DNA of 22,799 bases from Acetothermia bacterium UBA7521 (GTDB lineage Bacteria; Bipolaricaulota; Bipolaricaulia; Bipolaricaulales; Bipolaricaulaceae), in the NCBI GenBank assembly GCA_002479455.1, contig DLNB01000004.1, positions 1-22,799 of the forward strand, in the 5' to 3' direction. Every line of letters starts with the position of its first letter. The first letter of the stretch is position 1. Shown here in pieces: positions 1 through 7,053 of this stretch. Below the pieces are notes generated by a model. It ran no database searches. It saw only the letters and a program-made list of their open reading frames with translations, and was not told the DNA's origin. The translations under genes and the position numbers were made by a program.

Positions 1-1
1 A

Positions 2-73
2 CCTGGCAATGTACGAGATCTTGATTGGCCGTATTCGGAGAGCGCGGCCTATCAGCAGGTTGAGTCGCCCTGA
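2..73 (+). CDS. possible C-terminal fragment of a gene cut by the left window edge
   Basis: The first open frame reads about 23 codons from the window edge to a TGA stop at 71-73, and a small hairpin follows (93-98 pairing with 103-108, loop of 4). That is the arrangement expected at the 3' end of a plus-strand gene, but the piece is too short to recognise and another frame stays open a few codons further. The stretch from 74 to 273 holds no credible gene and only weak GC-rich stem-loops. Confidence 0.2.
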   Translation, partial: PGNVRDLDWPYSESAAYQQVESP

Positions 74-273
74 CCGCTGACGACAACCTCCTCCCCTGCA
101 TCCAGGGGTGAGCCGGGCCGCTTGTCCTTATCTCACACAGCGCGAATAGGGTTTCACCCTGATGGCGCGACCCTTCACGCGGCGGGTATGCCCGCGCACG
201 CGCAAGAGGCTGTATGGCCCCGATCGGCTGAGTAGTTGCGATGAGGCGGAAGGGCGGTTGAGGTCACGAGGAT

Positions 274-918
274 CTACCACGTCGGCGGCTTGTGGAACTC
301 CCCTAAGTTGTCTCGAAGTGTTGGCGGAAACTGACTGGCGGCCAGCGCGCCCTTCCGTACCGTCTTGACGAAGTCGACGTGCGGCAGAAGAGCACGGCTT
401 GGGTGTTGCCGGTGTGGGTTGAGGATTCCGATCTTTTCCCCGAAACGGCTTCGGATGATCTGGATCGGCAGGAGTAGGTCGGAATCGTTGCTGATGATCA
501 CGGCAGTGTCGTACCTGTCGGCGAACGCATCGCACAGAAGGTGTGTGGCAAGGTTCACGTCGGAACCTTTCTCCTCGGTCTTGATCACCTGCACCTTCTT
601 GGCTTGCGTGCCCGTCGTGCCTGCAACTGGCATCCATACAGCATGACTGAGGTAGTGGCCGTAGACGATCTCCACCTCGGGGAGCGTCCGGAGTGCCCGA
701 AGGTAGAGCTGTTGTCGCTGCGGCTGATCGGGATCATGCGGCCAAGCTGAGACAAGTGCGGTGAAGTACTTGATCGAGCTGACATTGTGTTGCGGGAGCA
801 GAAGATCGCACAGTGTTCTCAGGTTGAGCCACTTGAACCTGGATCCCTTCAAAGCACCGTAGTACAGGTTAAACGCGTCAACGTACACGTACGTGCGGGG
901 CTTCTCTCTCCCTGCCAT
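274..918 (-). CDS. NYN domain protein (LabA/DUF88-like putative ribonuclease)
   Basis: A 214-residue protein of the NYN family, a PIN-like fold with acidic residues that bind metal; members are known or presumed RNA-cleaving enzymes. The family pattern is visible in order: VYVDAFNLY near residues 11-19 (Asp14, Asn17), KGSDVNLATHLL near 118-128 (Asp120), and VIISNDSDLL near 140-149 (Asp145, Asp147), then a shorter C-terminal tail. Full-domain length suggests an intact gene. The ATG at 918 is preceded by GAGAAGG as a plausible ribosome site. It is transcribed alone from a near-consensus promoter at 1000-1027 with two stable leader hairpins. The RNA target cannot be told from the sequence. Family assignment is good; catalytic activity is inferred. 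Confidence 0.85.
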   Translation of the reverse strand: MAGREKPRTYVYVDAFNLYYGALKGSRFKWLNLRTLCDLLLPQHNVSSIKYFTALVSAWPHDPDQPQRQQLYLRALRTLPEVEIVYGHYLSHAVWMPVAGTTGTQAKKVQVIKTEEKGSDVNLATHLLCDAFADRYDTAVIISNDSDLLLPIQIIRSRFGEKIGILNPHRQHPSRALLPHVDFVKTVRKGALAASQFPPTLRDNLGEFHKPPTW

Positions 919-937
919 TGCCTTCTCACTTAGAGCA

Positions 938-983
938 GAGGCCGCCTACGGCGGCCTCGCGCCTTGCCACCGAAGCGGCAAGG
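938..983 (-). promoter_or_regulatory. two tandem hairpins in the NYN gene leader
   Basis: Between the predicted transcription start (about 993) and the ATG at 918 lie two perfect stem-loops: 962-968 with 977-983 (7 bp, loop 8), then 938-946 with 950-958 (9 bp GC-only except one pair, loop 3). The second ends 19 nt before the start codon. No U-run follows, so it is not a classic terminator. It could be an mRNA-stability element, a protein-binding or self-cleavage site, or an attenuator. Confidence 0.5.
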
Positions 984-999
984 GGAATATACAGCAAGA

Positions 1000-1027
1000 A
1001 GTATAGGAGTCGCGCCCGCATTGTCAA
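1000..1027 (-). promoter_or_regulatory. sigma-70-type promoter of the NYN gene
   Basis: On the minus strand TTGACA (1027-1022) is followed after 16 bp by TATACT (1005-1000). The -35 matches the consensus fully and the -10 at five of six positions. It points at the NYN gene start 82 bp downstream. Confidence 0.75.
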
Positions 1028-1192
1028 GCAAGGCGGTCTCGGTGCGACGGCCCTCCGTTGCCGAAGCGCAACCGGACAGGAGTGTCATAGCCCTTGCCCT
1101 CTCTCCACAAGACCTGCTGTCTTGCCCCTACTGGTTTGGGGTCGTTCCCCCGACGCCCGCACGAGTAAGATAGAGAAGTACAGGAGCGAGCC

Positions 1193-1405
1193 ATGAAGGC
1201 AATCTACGATCCGCGAACCGATACGCTCACGCTGGAGCTGAAGCCTGGGCCTGTAGCCGAGAGCGACGAGGGGACGCCGGGTGTCATTCTCGACTACGAC
1301 GAGGCGGGTACGCGAGAAGAGCACCTCGCCCAACCCTCGTGCCGACATTGTGTCGTCACGTGTAGACATTGTGTCTGCGATGTCAAGGGTCTGCCCCCAG
1401 GCTAA
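1193..1405 (+). pseudogene. truncated DUF2283-family protein
   Basis: The first 40 residues fit the small DUF2283 family: MKAIYDPRTDTL, then a PVAESDE segment and PGVILDYDEAG. In intact members this is followed by a short strand such as 'VGIEILDAS'. Here the match stops after Gly at about residue 40 and continues as 30 unrelated, Cys- and His-containing residues up to the TAA at 1403. The 3' end appears to have been replaced by foreign DNA, and the junction lies just before two GACATTGTGTC repeats. A ribosome site (AGGAG) precedes the ATG at 1193. DUF2283 proteins are short and of unknown function, often found near toxin-antitoxin-type genes. This copy is probably non-functional, though a translated product cannot be excluded. 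Confidence 0.65.
1344..1375. repeat. two GACATTGTGTC near-palindromes, 21 bp centre to centre
   Basis: Copies at 1344-1354 and 1365-1375 are identical, and each is a dyad GACA-N3-TGTC. The 21-bp offset is two helical turns, so a protein could bind both on one DNA face. They begin about 25 bp after the DUF2283 match ends. They may be the terminal binding sites of a lost insertion sequence or an operator. Confidence 0.5.
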
Positions 1406-1492
1406 GTTCTGGCCGGCTTCTGCAGACGCTTTGCCCTCACGTGCCAGCGGCTCGTCAGCTCGCTTGGTGGTTAGGAGAGGGAGAAGAGAGCC

Positions 1493-1519
1493 GTGCTGGG
1501 CGGGCTTTCCACCCAGCAC
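1493..1519 (-). terminator. terminator-like hairpin after the first GNAT gene
   Basis: An 8-bp perfect stem (1493-1500 with 1512-1519, loop 11) starts 14 nt past the stop at 1533. On the minus strand it is followed by a pyrimidine-rich run, though not a pure T-tract. Confidence 0.5.
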
Positions 1520-1532
1520 AGCTGGTCCACCA

Positions 1533-2537
1533 TCACAGCGCCGTTCGCCGCAGGTCCACGCCGGGACGGAGGACCTTCTCCAGAGCGATGCTCGTCCGCT
1601 CTGGCCACATCCCGGCCCGGGCGTACACGCGGTCGGCGCCGGTGAGGCTCGTTGCATCTACGCCCAGCCCCGCCCCGCTGCGCCCCCGCTTCCGCAACTC
1701 GCGGAACGAGTGGCGCAGCAGGGCGAGCGCGATCCCCCGCCGCCGCCACGGCCTCCGCACGCCGAGGGTGTTCACCCAACCCTGGTTGGGGTCCTCGGAG
1801 TCGGCCCGCCGACAGAGGGAGATGCCAACGATCTCGTCCCCCTCCACAGCGAGGAACCACAGCTTCGGGTCGAACTCGGCATCGTCGGCGATCCATTGAC
1901 GCCATAGGGCAAGCCGCTGCTCGACCGGCCCCTCTACGTAGCCCCAGTGGTCGTGGAACGCGTCGTCCACAGCTCGCACCACGGGTTCCAGGTCGCGGTC
2001 GGGATCGAACGTGCGCACGGTGATCCCCCCCGGCCACGCCGGCTCGGGGATTGCCCCGTTGAACACGGTCTTCATCCGGTAGAACCGCCGGGCGACGGTG
2101 TACTCACGTCCGATGAGGAGGGCTTGTGCTTCTCGATCCTCCTCCCACACGCTCTGACCGAGCGTGACCTGAGCATCGGCCGGGGCCAAGGGGAGCGACT
2201 GCGCGGCACGCACCTCGGCCCAGTCCACCAGTGAGTTGCCGATGCCCTGCCCCCGGTGTTCGGGGTGGACACGGCCCCAGAACCCGGGCCGCACGTAGGG
2301 CGCGGTCAGGTTCCAAAACTCGACGTACGCCACGAGCTGGTCTCTGTGGAACACGAGCCGGGTGTCGGACGCGAGGTCGAACCCGGGCGTGCCCCACTCG
2401 GAGCGGATGTCGTTCACGGTGAAATGGTCTCTCCCGAACGCATGCCGCGAGCACGCGTTGAACAGCTCCACGGCGGCCTCCACGTCGTCCCGTCGCGCGG
2501 GGCGATGCGTGTACCGAAGCTTTGTCACAGACTGCAT
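1533..2537 (-). CDS. tandem GNAT-domain acetyltransferase (copy 1)
   Basis: A 334-residue protein with two GNAT folds. The first half carries the acetyl-CoA pyrophosphate loop motif HPEHRGQGIGNSLVDWA, and the second half VRRPWRRRGIALALL, each placed as motif A of the family. Double-GNAT proteins of this size transfer acetyl groups to small amines, antibiotics or peptides; the substrate is not predictable here. I chose the ATG at 2537 rather than an in-frame start 30 bp upstream because AAGGAGGAG lies 4 nt before it. The gene has a long 5' leader (to about 2825) and its own promoter. A second protein of the same architecture lies at 7054-8085. The two share layout and weak similarity only, so an old duplication is possible. 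Confidence 0.85.
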   Translation of the reverse strand: MQSVTKLRYTHRPARRDDVEAAVELFNACSRHAFGRDHFTVNDIRSEWGTPGFDLASDTRLVFHRDQLVAYVEFWNLTAPYVRPGFWGRVHPEHRGQGIGNSLVDWAEVRAAQSLPLAPADAQVTLGQSVWEEDREAQALLIGREYTVARRFYRMKTVFNGAIPEPAWPGGITVRTFDPDRDLEPVVRAVDDAFHDHWGYVEGPVEQRLALWRQWIADDAEFDPKLWFLAVEGDEIVGISLCRRADSEDPNQGWVNTLGVRRPWRRRGIALALLRHSFRELRKRGRSGAGLGVDATSLTGADRVYARAGMWPERTSIALEKVLRPGVDLRRTAL

Positions 2538-2825
2538 GATCTCCTCCTTGCAAAGGGGGCTCTGCACGCGCGGAGGAACAGACGCCCTGCCTCCGCGCTC
2601 GAGGCGGATCGGCCAGCAAGGGATGCTCGATGTGCTTCTGGGGAACGGAGGTGCGAGAGGGGTTAGGGGGTGCTACGCACTCCGGCCCGGCATGCCGCGT
2701 GCGGCCTGCCCGCGCGCCTTCACATGGGCCTTATCCAATCTGGGCCTCCTTGGCATGCCGGATGTCCGGCGGTCTACTCTGCCATCCGCCTGTCCGTAGA
2801 GGACGGCGACCCGTCACACAATGAA
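2538..2825 (-). promoter_or_regulatory. long structured 5' leader of GNAT copy 1
   Basis: About 287 nt separate the promoter at 2832-2859 from the start codon. On the minus-strand RNA a 10-bp perfect long-range stem (2752-2761 with 2687-2696, 55 nt enclosed, built on two GGCATGCC palindromes) is followed by a 9-bp stem (2590-2598 with 2568-2576, loop 13) that ends 21 nt before the Shine-Dalgarno. I see no match to a riboswitch consensus I know. The stretch has no credible gene on either strand. Confidence 0.4.
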
Positions 2826-2831
2826 GGCCGG

Positions 2832-2859
2832 AGTATAGCATGTTCCGACGGTCGGTCAA
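2832..2859 (-). promoter_or_regulatory. sigma-70-type promoter directed toward GNAT copy 1
   Basis: Minus-strand TTGACC (2859-2854), 16-bp spacer, TATACT (2837-2832). Five of six consensus bases are present in each box, and the 16-bp spacing is the same as in the NYN promoter. Confidence 0.65.
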
Positions 2860-2911
2860 GGGCGAACGGCCGTTTCGCAACGGTGCCTCCGTGCGGCCGG
2901 CGGTCATGAAG

Positions 2912-2917
2912 TAGGAT
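2912..2917 (+). promoter_or_regulatory. -10-like box for a leaderless LOG transcript
   Basis: TAGGAT ends 7 nt before the ATG at 2925, and there is no ribosome-binding sequence in between. This is the TANNNT-N7-ATG spacing typical of leaderless mRNAs. Confidence 0.4.
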
Positions 2918-2924
2918 AGGGCAC

Positions 2925-3623
2925 ATGATGGAACGAGGAGACAGTCGAGAATTCGTCGTGGATGCGATGGCGGAGAACGCCTGGCGCATGTTCCAAATCC
3001 TCGGCGAGTTCGCGGAGGGGTTCGAAGCGATGACCAACCTCAGCCGGGCGGTGGCCGTGTTCGGGTCGGCGCGCGACGCGCTGAACCCCGACTACTACCG
3101 AAAGGCGGAGGAGCTCTCCTCGGCGTTGGTCAAGGCGGGCTACGCCGTGCTCACCGGTGGGGGACCGGGGATCATGGAGGCGGCGAACGAAGGCGCGTTC
3201 GAGGCTGGGGGGCAGAGCGTGGGCCTCAGCATCTATACCCCCCAAGAACAGGTTCCCAACCCGTACCAGAGTTGCGCTCTCTCGTTCCGGTACTTCTTCG
3301 TGCGCAAGGTGATGCTCGTCAGGTACTCCTCCGCGTTCGTGGTGTTCCCGGGAGGGTTCGGAACCCTCGATGAGCTGTTCGAGGCGTTGACCCTCATCCA
3401 GACCCTGAAGATCCACCCGTTCCCGGTGTTCTTGGTGGGGAGCTCGTTCTGGAGCGGGTTGATGAGTTGGATACGGGATACGCTCGTGCGGCGGGGGACG
3501 ATCAGCCCTGAGGATGTGCGGTTGTTTCAAGTGGTGGACGACGTCGCGGGGATCCCGGCGAGCATCGAGGCCTATCGCGACCAGGCGGATCATGGGGGGT
3601 TCGCGGTGCCGGAGGAGGGTTGA
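2925..3623 (+). CDS. LOG-family protein (nucleoside 5'-monophosphate phosphoribohydrolase)
   Basis: A 232-residue member of the LOG (Lonely Guy / 'lysine decarboxylase-like') family, a Rossmann-type fold that hydrolyses the N-glycosidic bond of nucleotides; cytokinin ribotides or AMP are the usual substrates. Diagnostic parts are GGGPGIMEAANEGA at residues 78-91, Arg127-Lys128 in RYFFVRKVML, and PGGFGTLDE at 142-150 with the catalytic Glu. The N-terminal 30 residues form a helix preceding the fold, as in the longer bacterial type. The start could be ATG 2925 or the adjacent ATG at 2928. No Shine-Dalgarno is present, so a leaderless message is likely. It is followed by a hairpin terminator and is not in an operon. 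The family call is firm; the actual substrate is not shown. Confidence 0.9.
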   Translation: MMERGDSREFVVDAMAENAWRMFQILGEFAEGFEAMTNLSRAVAVFGSARDALNPDYYRKAEELSSALVKAGYAVLTGGGPGIMEAANEGAFEAGGQSVGLSIYTPQEQVPNPYQSCALSFRYFFVRKVMLVRYSSAFVVFPGGFGTLDELFEALTLIQTLKIHPFPVFLVGSSFWSGLMSWIRDTLVRRGTISPEDVRLFQVVDDVAGIPASIEAYRDQADHGGFAVPEEG

Positions 3624-3655
3624 GCTTCTTCCGGGAACGGCGGCATCGGGAAGAA

Positions 3656-3684
3656 GAACGGCCCGCGCAGCGCACGGGCCGTTC
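3656..3684 (+). terminator. terminator-like hairpin after the LOG gene
   Basis: A 10-bp perfect GC-rich stem (3656-3665 with 3675-3684, loop 9) lies 32 nt after the stop, preceded by a second weaker stem (3625-3632 with 3649-3656). No T-run follows. A consensus TTGACA (3687-3692) sits directly behind it but lacks a clear -10 box. Confidence 0.5.
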
Positions 3685-3847
3685 CGTTGACAGACTAAAC
3701 GTTACACCTCTCTATGGACAAACTCCCACCTCCTTGTGTGATCCCGGCACAACGCCGGGAGGATGGGTGCCTAGGCGAAAGCAGTCTAGCACATCTGATG
3801 CGGGTGAACAAGGACACGTGTCGAGGATGCTGAACGAGGAGGGCGCG

Positions 3848-4522
3848 ATGGGACGAAGGCGATGGCTGGCGTTGGTTCTGATCGGCGCGGCGTTGTTCTT
3901 GGGCTGTACGAGGACGCTGCCTGATCCGTGCCGCGGGGTGGTCTCCCCGGTGGCGACGTTCCGCGTCTCGCCGGAGGGCGGGGAGCTACCGCTTCTCGTG
4001 ACGCTCGATGCCTCGGATTCGTTCGCAGGAGTGGGACAGATCGCCGAGTACAACTGGGAGTTCGGGGATGGGACGACGGGAAGCGGTCGGATCGTGGAGC
4101 ACAGGTTCGATCGGCCTGCGGCCGGGGCGGAGGAGCAGGAGTTCCGCGTCACCCTCACCGTGGTTCAAGAGTTTCCGACGGAGGAGGGTCTGTGTCGCCT
4201 CGCCGCCCAGACGGTGCGCGTTCTCCGCTATGGGATCAGCCGCCCGTTGAACGTGCTGCAGTGGGAACTGAAGCACGTGTACTCCGGATCGCTCATCGAG
4301 GGGGTCGTCCGCAACGAGAGCGCCGATCGGCGCGTGACCCACGCCGAGGTGTACGCCCGGTTCTACCGCGAGCCAGGGCACGTGCTGGTGGGCCAAGCGC
4401 AGCGGGAGCTGTGGGACATCCGGCCCGGGGAAGAGCGGTTGTTCATGATCGCGACGTACCTCTGGCCGTGGGAGTTCGACTGGGTGGAGCTGCGCACGGA
4501 GGCGTTCACCGCCCAGCCCTGA
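3848..4522 (+). CDS. lipoprotein with PKD domain and FxLYD-like C-terminal domain
   Basis: A 224-residue secreted protein. The N-terminus is a lipoprotein signal (positively charged MGRRRW, hydrophobic stretch, lipobox LFLGC with Cys19), so it should be lipid-anchored on the outer face of a membrane. A PKD-type beta-sandwich follows (about residues 37-125), recognisable by VTLDASDSF and YNWEFGDGTT. The last third (about 135-220) resembles the FxLYD fold: WELKHVYSGSLIEGVVRN, a Tyr-Ala-Arg-Phe strand and IRPGEERLF. PKD and FxLYD domains act in binding rather than catalysis. GAGGAGGG precedes the ATG at 3848; in-frame codons upstream (from 3620) lack protein-like composition, so this start is preferred. 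Ligand unknown. Confidence 0.8.
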   Translation: MGRRRWLALVLIGAALFLGCTRTLPDPCRGVVSPVATFRVSPEGGELPLLVTLDASDSFAGVGQIAEYNWEFGDGTTGSGRIVEHRFDRPAAGAEEQEFRVTLTVVQEFPTEEGLCRLAAQTVRVLRYGISRPLNVLQWELKHVYSGSLIEGVVRNESADRRVTHAEVYARFYREPGHVLVGQAQRELWDIRPGEERLFMIATYLWPWEFDWVELRTEAFTAQP

Positions 4523-4546
4523 GCTGTGCACAGCCCAGGGCTGGGC
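4511..4546. terminator. hairpin between convergent lipoprotein genes
   Basis: An 11-bp perfect stem (4511-4521 with 4536-4546) overlaps the last codons of the PKD lipoprotein gene and lies 25 bp beyond the stop of the gene on the other strand. Its 14-nt loop contains a nested palindrome. The position between convergent genes fits a bidirectional terminator, although U-runs are poor on both sides. Confidence 0.55.
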
Positions 4547-4570
4547 AGCGGAATGGTTTGATGCTCGTCT

Positions 4571-6958
4571 CTAGCGCGGAACGAACCCCGGTCCTTCCAA
4601 CGAGGTGATCCGCTCCTTCACGTCTTCATCGTCCGGGAGGTCCTTCAGAGCATCCTGGTATGCAGCGAGGGCGGCCAAGCGCGCCTCCTCGATCGCATCG
4701 TCAATGACGCCGATCTGGGTTTCTCGCTCAGGGCTCTCCGGAAGTTGGGTCTCCAGGAACTCCTTGTCGGACTCCAGCAGCGCCATCTTCTCCTCGTACA
4801 GCGCGCCGATGATGAACGCGATGTACTTCTCCGTGACTACTCCTTCGGTCCGGATCTTCTCGAATGCGGCGATGCCCTCGTCGATGTTCCGGTCCTTCAG
4901 ATACATCGCGTGGAGGATTGGATCGGAAACAGAGACCTGTGCTTCTTCGCGTGCCTTCTCCAACCACGCCTCGAACCTCTCGTTCGCGATCTCTTTCTCG
5001 GCATCGGACCGCACACGGTCGGCAACATCGGCGTACTCAGGCGCGGTGGCCTCGCGACGGTCTGTGACGAGGATGATGTGGAAGCCAAACTGGGTTTCCA
5101 CGATCTCGCTTCTCTCGCCAGCGCCGAGGGAGAACGCCGCCTCCTCGAACTCAGAAACCATCTCTCCCCGGCCGAACCACCCGAGGTCTCCTCCCTGCGC
5201 GGAACTGGGGCAGGTGGAGCGTGCGCGGGCGAGCTCGGCGAAGTCCTCTCCGGAGGCCAGTTTCGCCACGATCTCTTCAGCCTCCTCCCGGGTGGCGACG
5301 AGGATGTGGGACGCTTTCAGTTGCTCTTCTGTTCCGTAGTCCGCGCGGTGGTCCTCGAAGTACTGCCGGAGATCGCCCTCGGAGATCTCGATCGGCCCAC
5401 CAACGGCCTTCTGGAGGGCTTCGTAGAGGAGTTGTTCGGCGACGCTGGCGCGTCCCTCGTCCTTGAACTCGTCCAATGTCCCGCCTTGTTCTGCGAAGTA
5501 CCCGATGAGGAACTCCTCGGTGATTTCGTACGTGTCAAGCATGGTTTGGTACTGCTTCTCGAACTCGGCTTCGATCTCCTCGGGGGAGAGGACGAGCCCA
5601 CGTTGCGCGGCCTCAGCCTCGACGAGGCCGCGGGTGAGGAGGCTGGTCAGGGCACTCAGTTCCAGTTCGAGCTCAAACATCCGGCCCCGTGCGCCGATGA
5701 GGAAGATGCGGATGTCGATCCCGAACTGAGCGTACAGCCGGGCGTAATACCCGAGAATGGACGCCCGCATGTCGTCAAACGCTTCCCGGGTTACGGGGTG
5801 GCCGTTGATGGTGGCGAAGGGCCCCGCGACCGGGGGCAGCCCTGGCTCGACGGGGGTTGAGTCGGTCACGGTGAGCGTGGCGGGGTTCGACGTCACGGCT
5901 CCACACGCATGGGCAACCACGACCGTGTAGGTCCCGGCGTTGCCGGCCGTGACGGCGAGGATCGTGTACAGATCGCTCGTGGCGCCGGCGATGTCGGCAC
6001 CGTCCTTCTTCCACTGGTAGGTCAGGGATTCGCCGCCGGTTGCCATCACGGTGAACGTGATGGAGTCGCCGACTGACGCGGTCTGGGAGATGGGGTGCAA
6101 TGTGACGATCGGCGCGAGCGTGACGGTGAGCACGGCGGGCTCTGAAGTCACCGTTCCACAGCTGTTTTTGATCACGACGGTGTAGGTCCCTGCATCACCT
6201 GCAGCAACGGCAGGGACCGTATAGGTCGCCGCGGTTGCCCCGGCGATGTCGACGCCATCCTTCCGCCACTGGTAGCCGAGAGCCGATCCGCCCTCGGCGG
6301 CGACGACCCATGTCGCGGGGAGACCTTGACACACGGTCTGAGAAACAGGCTGAGCGGTGACCGTGGGGGTCACGTCCAGAGAGAGCGTGGCGGGGCTCGA
6401 CGTCACGGTTCCGCATGCGTTGGTGACAACCACGGAATACGCTCCTACATCGGCTTCCGTGGCGGAGCTGATCGTGTACATCGCGGTGGTGGCCCCCGCG
6501 ATGTCGGTACCGTTCTTCTTCCATTGGTAGCTCAGGGGAGCCGTGCCTCCGGCGGTGACGGTGAACAGCACGGACGTGCCCGCGCACGTCGATTGCGGGG
6601 TCGGTTGGGCCGTGATGGTCGGGGGGGAATTCACCGTGAGCGTGGCGGGGCTGGAGGTAACGGTTCCGGCCTTGTTCGTCACGACCACGGTGTACGACCC
6701 GGCGTGGGTTGCGGAGAGCGAGCTGATCGTGTAGCTCGCGCTCGTCGCCCCGGCGACCGCTGTTCCGTCCTTTCGCCACTGGTAGCTGAGGGGTGATGTT
6801 CCAGCCGCCGTCACGCTGAACGTGATCGAGTTCCCGGCACAAGCCGTCTGGGCTGAGGGCGGGGTGGAAATGGTGGGGGCCGTCCCCCTGCCGCATCCGG
6901 CGAGGAGAGCCCCAATTCCGACCACGAGAAACACTGCTGCAACCGTGCGCATCCGCAT
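4571..6958 (-). CDS. lipoprotein with four Ig-like repeats fused to a SurA/PpiC-type peptidyl-prolyl isomerase
   Basis: A 795-residue protein. A lipoprotein signal (lipobox LLAGC, Cys22) is followed by four Ig-like repeats of about 86 residues (roughly 26-110, 111-197, 198-283, 284-370). Each has a YQW(K/R)K(D/N)G core strand, an ADIAGAT-like turn and a closing AGTYTVVV segment ending in an ATLTV-type strand. From about residue 377 a SurA-like N-terminal chaperone region begins (ATINGHPVTREAFDDM), then a parvulin/PpiC domain at about 545-632 (LKASHILVATREEA, GGDLGWFGRGEMV, ETQFGFHIILV), and a helical, acidic tail that may hold TPR-like helices. PpiC/SurA proteins help fold or carry secreted proteins. 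The Ig stalk would hold the foldase away from the membrane. GAAGGAGG precedes the ATG. The module order is unusual for the family. Confidence 0.88.
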   Translation of the reverse strand: MRMRTVAAVFLVVGIGALLAGCGRGTAPTISTPPSAQTACAGNSITFSVTAAGTSPLSYQWRKDGTAVAGATSASYTISSLSATHAGSYTVVVTNKAGTVTSSPATLTVNSPPTITAQPTPQSTCAGTSVLFTVTAGGTAPLSYQWKKNGTDIAGATTAMYTISSATEADVGAYSVVVTNACGTVTSSPATLSLDVTPTVTAQPVSQTVCQGLPATWVVAAEGGSALGYQWRKDGVDIAGATAATYTVPAVAAGDAGTYTVVIKNSCGTVTSEPAVLTVTLAPIVTLHPISQTASVGDSITFTVMATGGESLTYQWKKDGADIAGATSDLYTILAVTAGNAGTYTVVVAHACGAVTSNPATLTVTDSTPVEPGLPPVAGPFATINGHPVTREAFDDMRASILGYYARLYAQFGIDIRIFLIGARGRMFELELELSALTSLLTRGLVEAEAAQRGLVLSPEEIEAEFEKQYQTMLDTYEITEEFLIGYFAEQGGTLDEFKDEGRASVAEQLLYEALQKAVGGPIEISEGDLRQYFEDHRADYGTEEQLKASHILVATREEAEEIVAKLASGEDFAELARARSTCPSSAQGGDLGWFGRGEMVSEFEEAAFSLGAGERSEIVETQFGFHIILVTDRREATAPEYADVADRVRSDAEKEIANERFEAWLEKAREEAQVSVSDPILHAMYLKDRNIDEGIAAFEKIRTEGVVTEKYIAFIIGALYEEKMALLESDKEFLETQLPESPERETQIGVIDDAIEEARLAALAAYQDALKDLPDDEDVKERITSLEGPGFVPR

Positions 6959-7053
6959 GTCAAGCCTCCTTCAACGGGCAGAGCTTACCCGGTGAGCCTG
7001 TCTTGCAACACCACGTGCCGCGGCGATACCGTCGCCCCAACCGCGTCCGGGGA

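Noticed and set aside
128..637. 169-residue minus-strand open frame
   Set aside because: Overlaps the NYN gene in another frame, Arg/Pro/Ser-rich composition, no ribosome site: a shadow.
2568..2598. T-box antiterminator in the GNAT leader
   Set aside because: The stem is real but the conserved TGGNACCGCG T-box sequence is absent and the gene is not an amino-acid gene.
3743..3790. Riboswitch before the PKD lipoprotein (CCCGGC/GCCGGG hairpin at 3743-3759 and following stem)
   Set aside because: Short local stems only, no known aptamer core, and the downstream gene is not metabolic.
4745..5860. 371-residue plus-strand open frame opposite the PpiC lipoprotein
   Set aside because: Lies fully antisense to a gene with clear domains; composition is that of a reverse-frame shadow.
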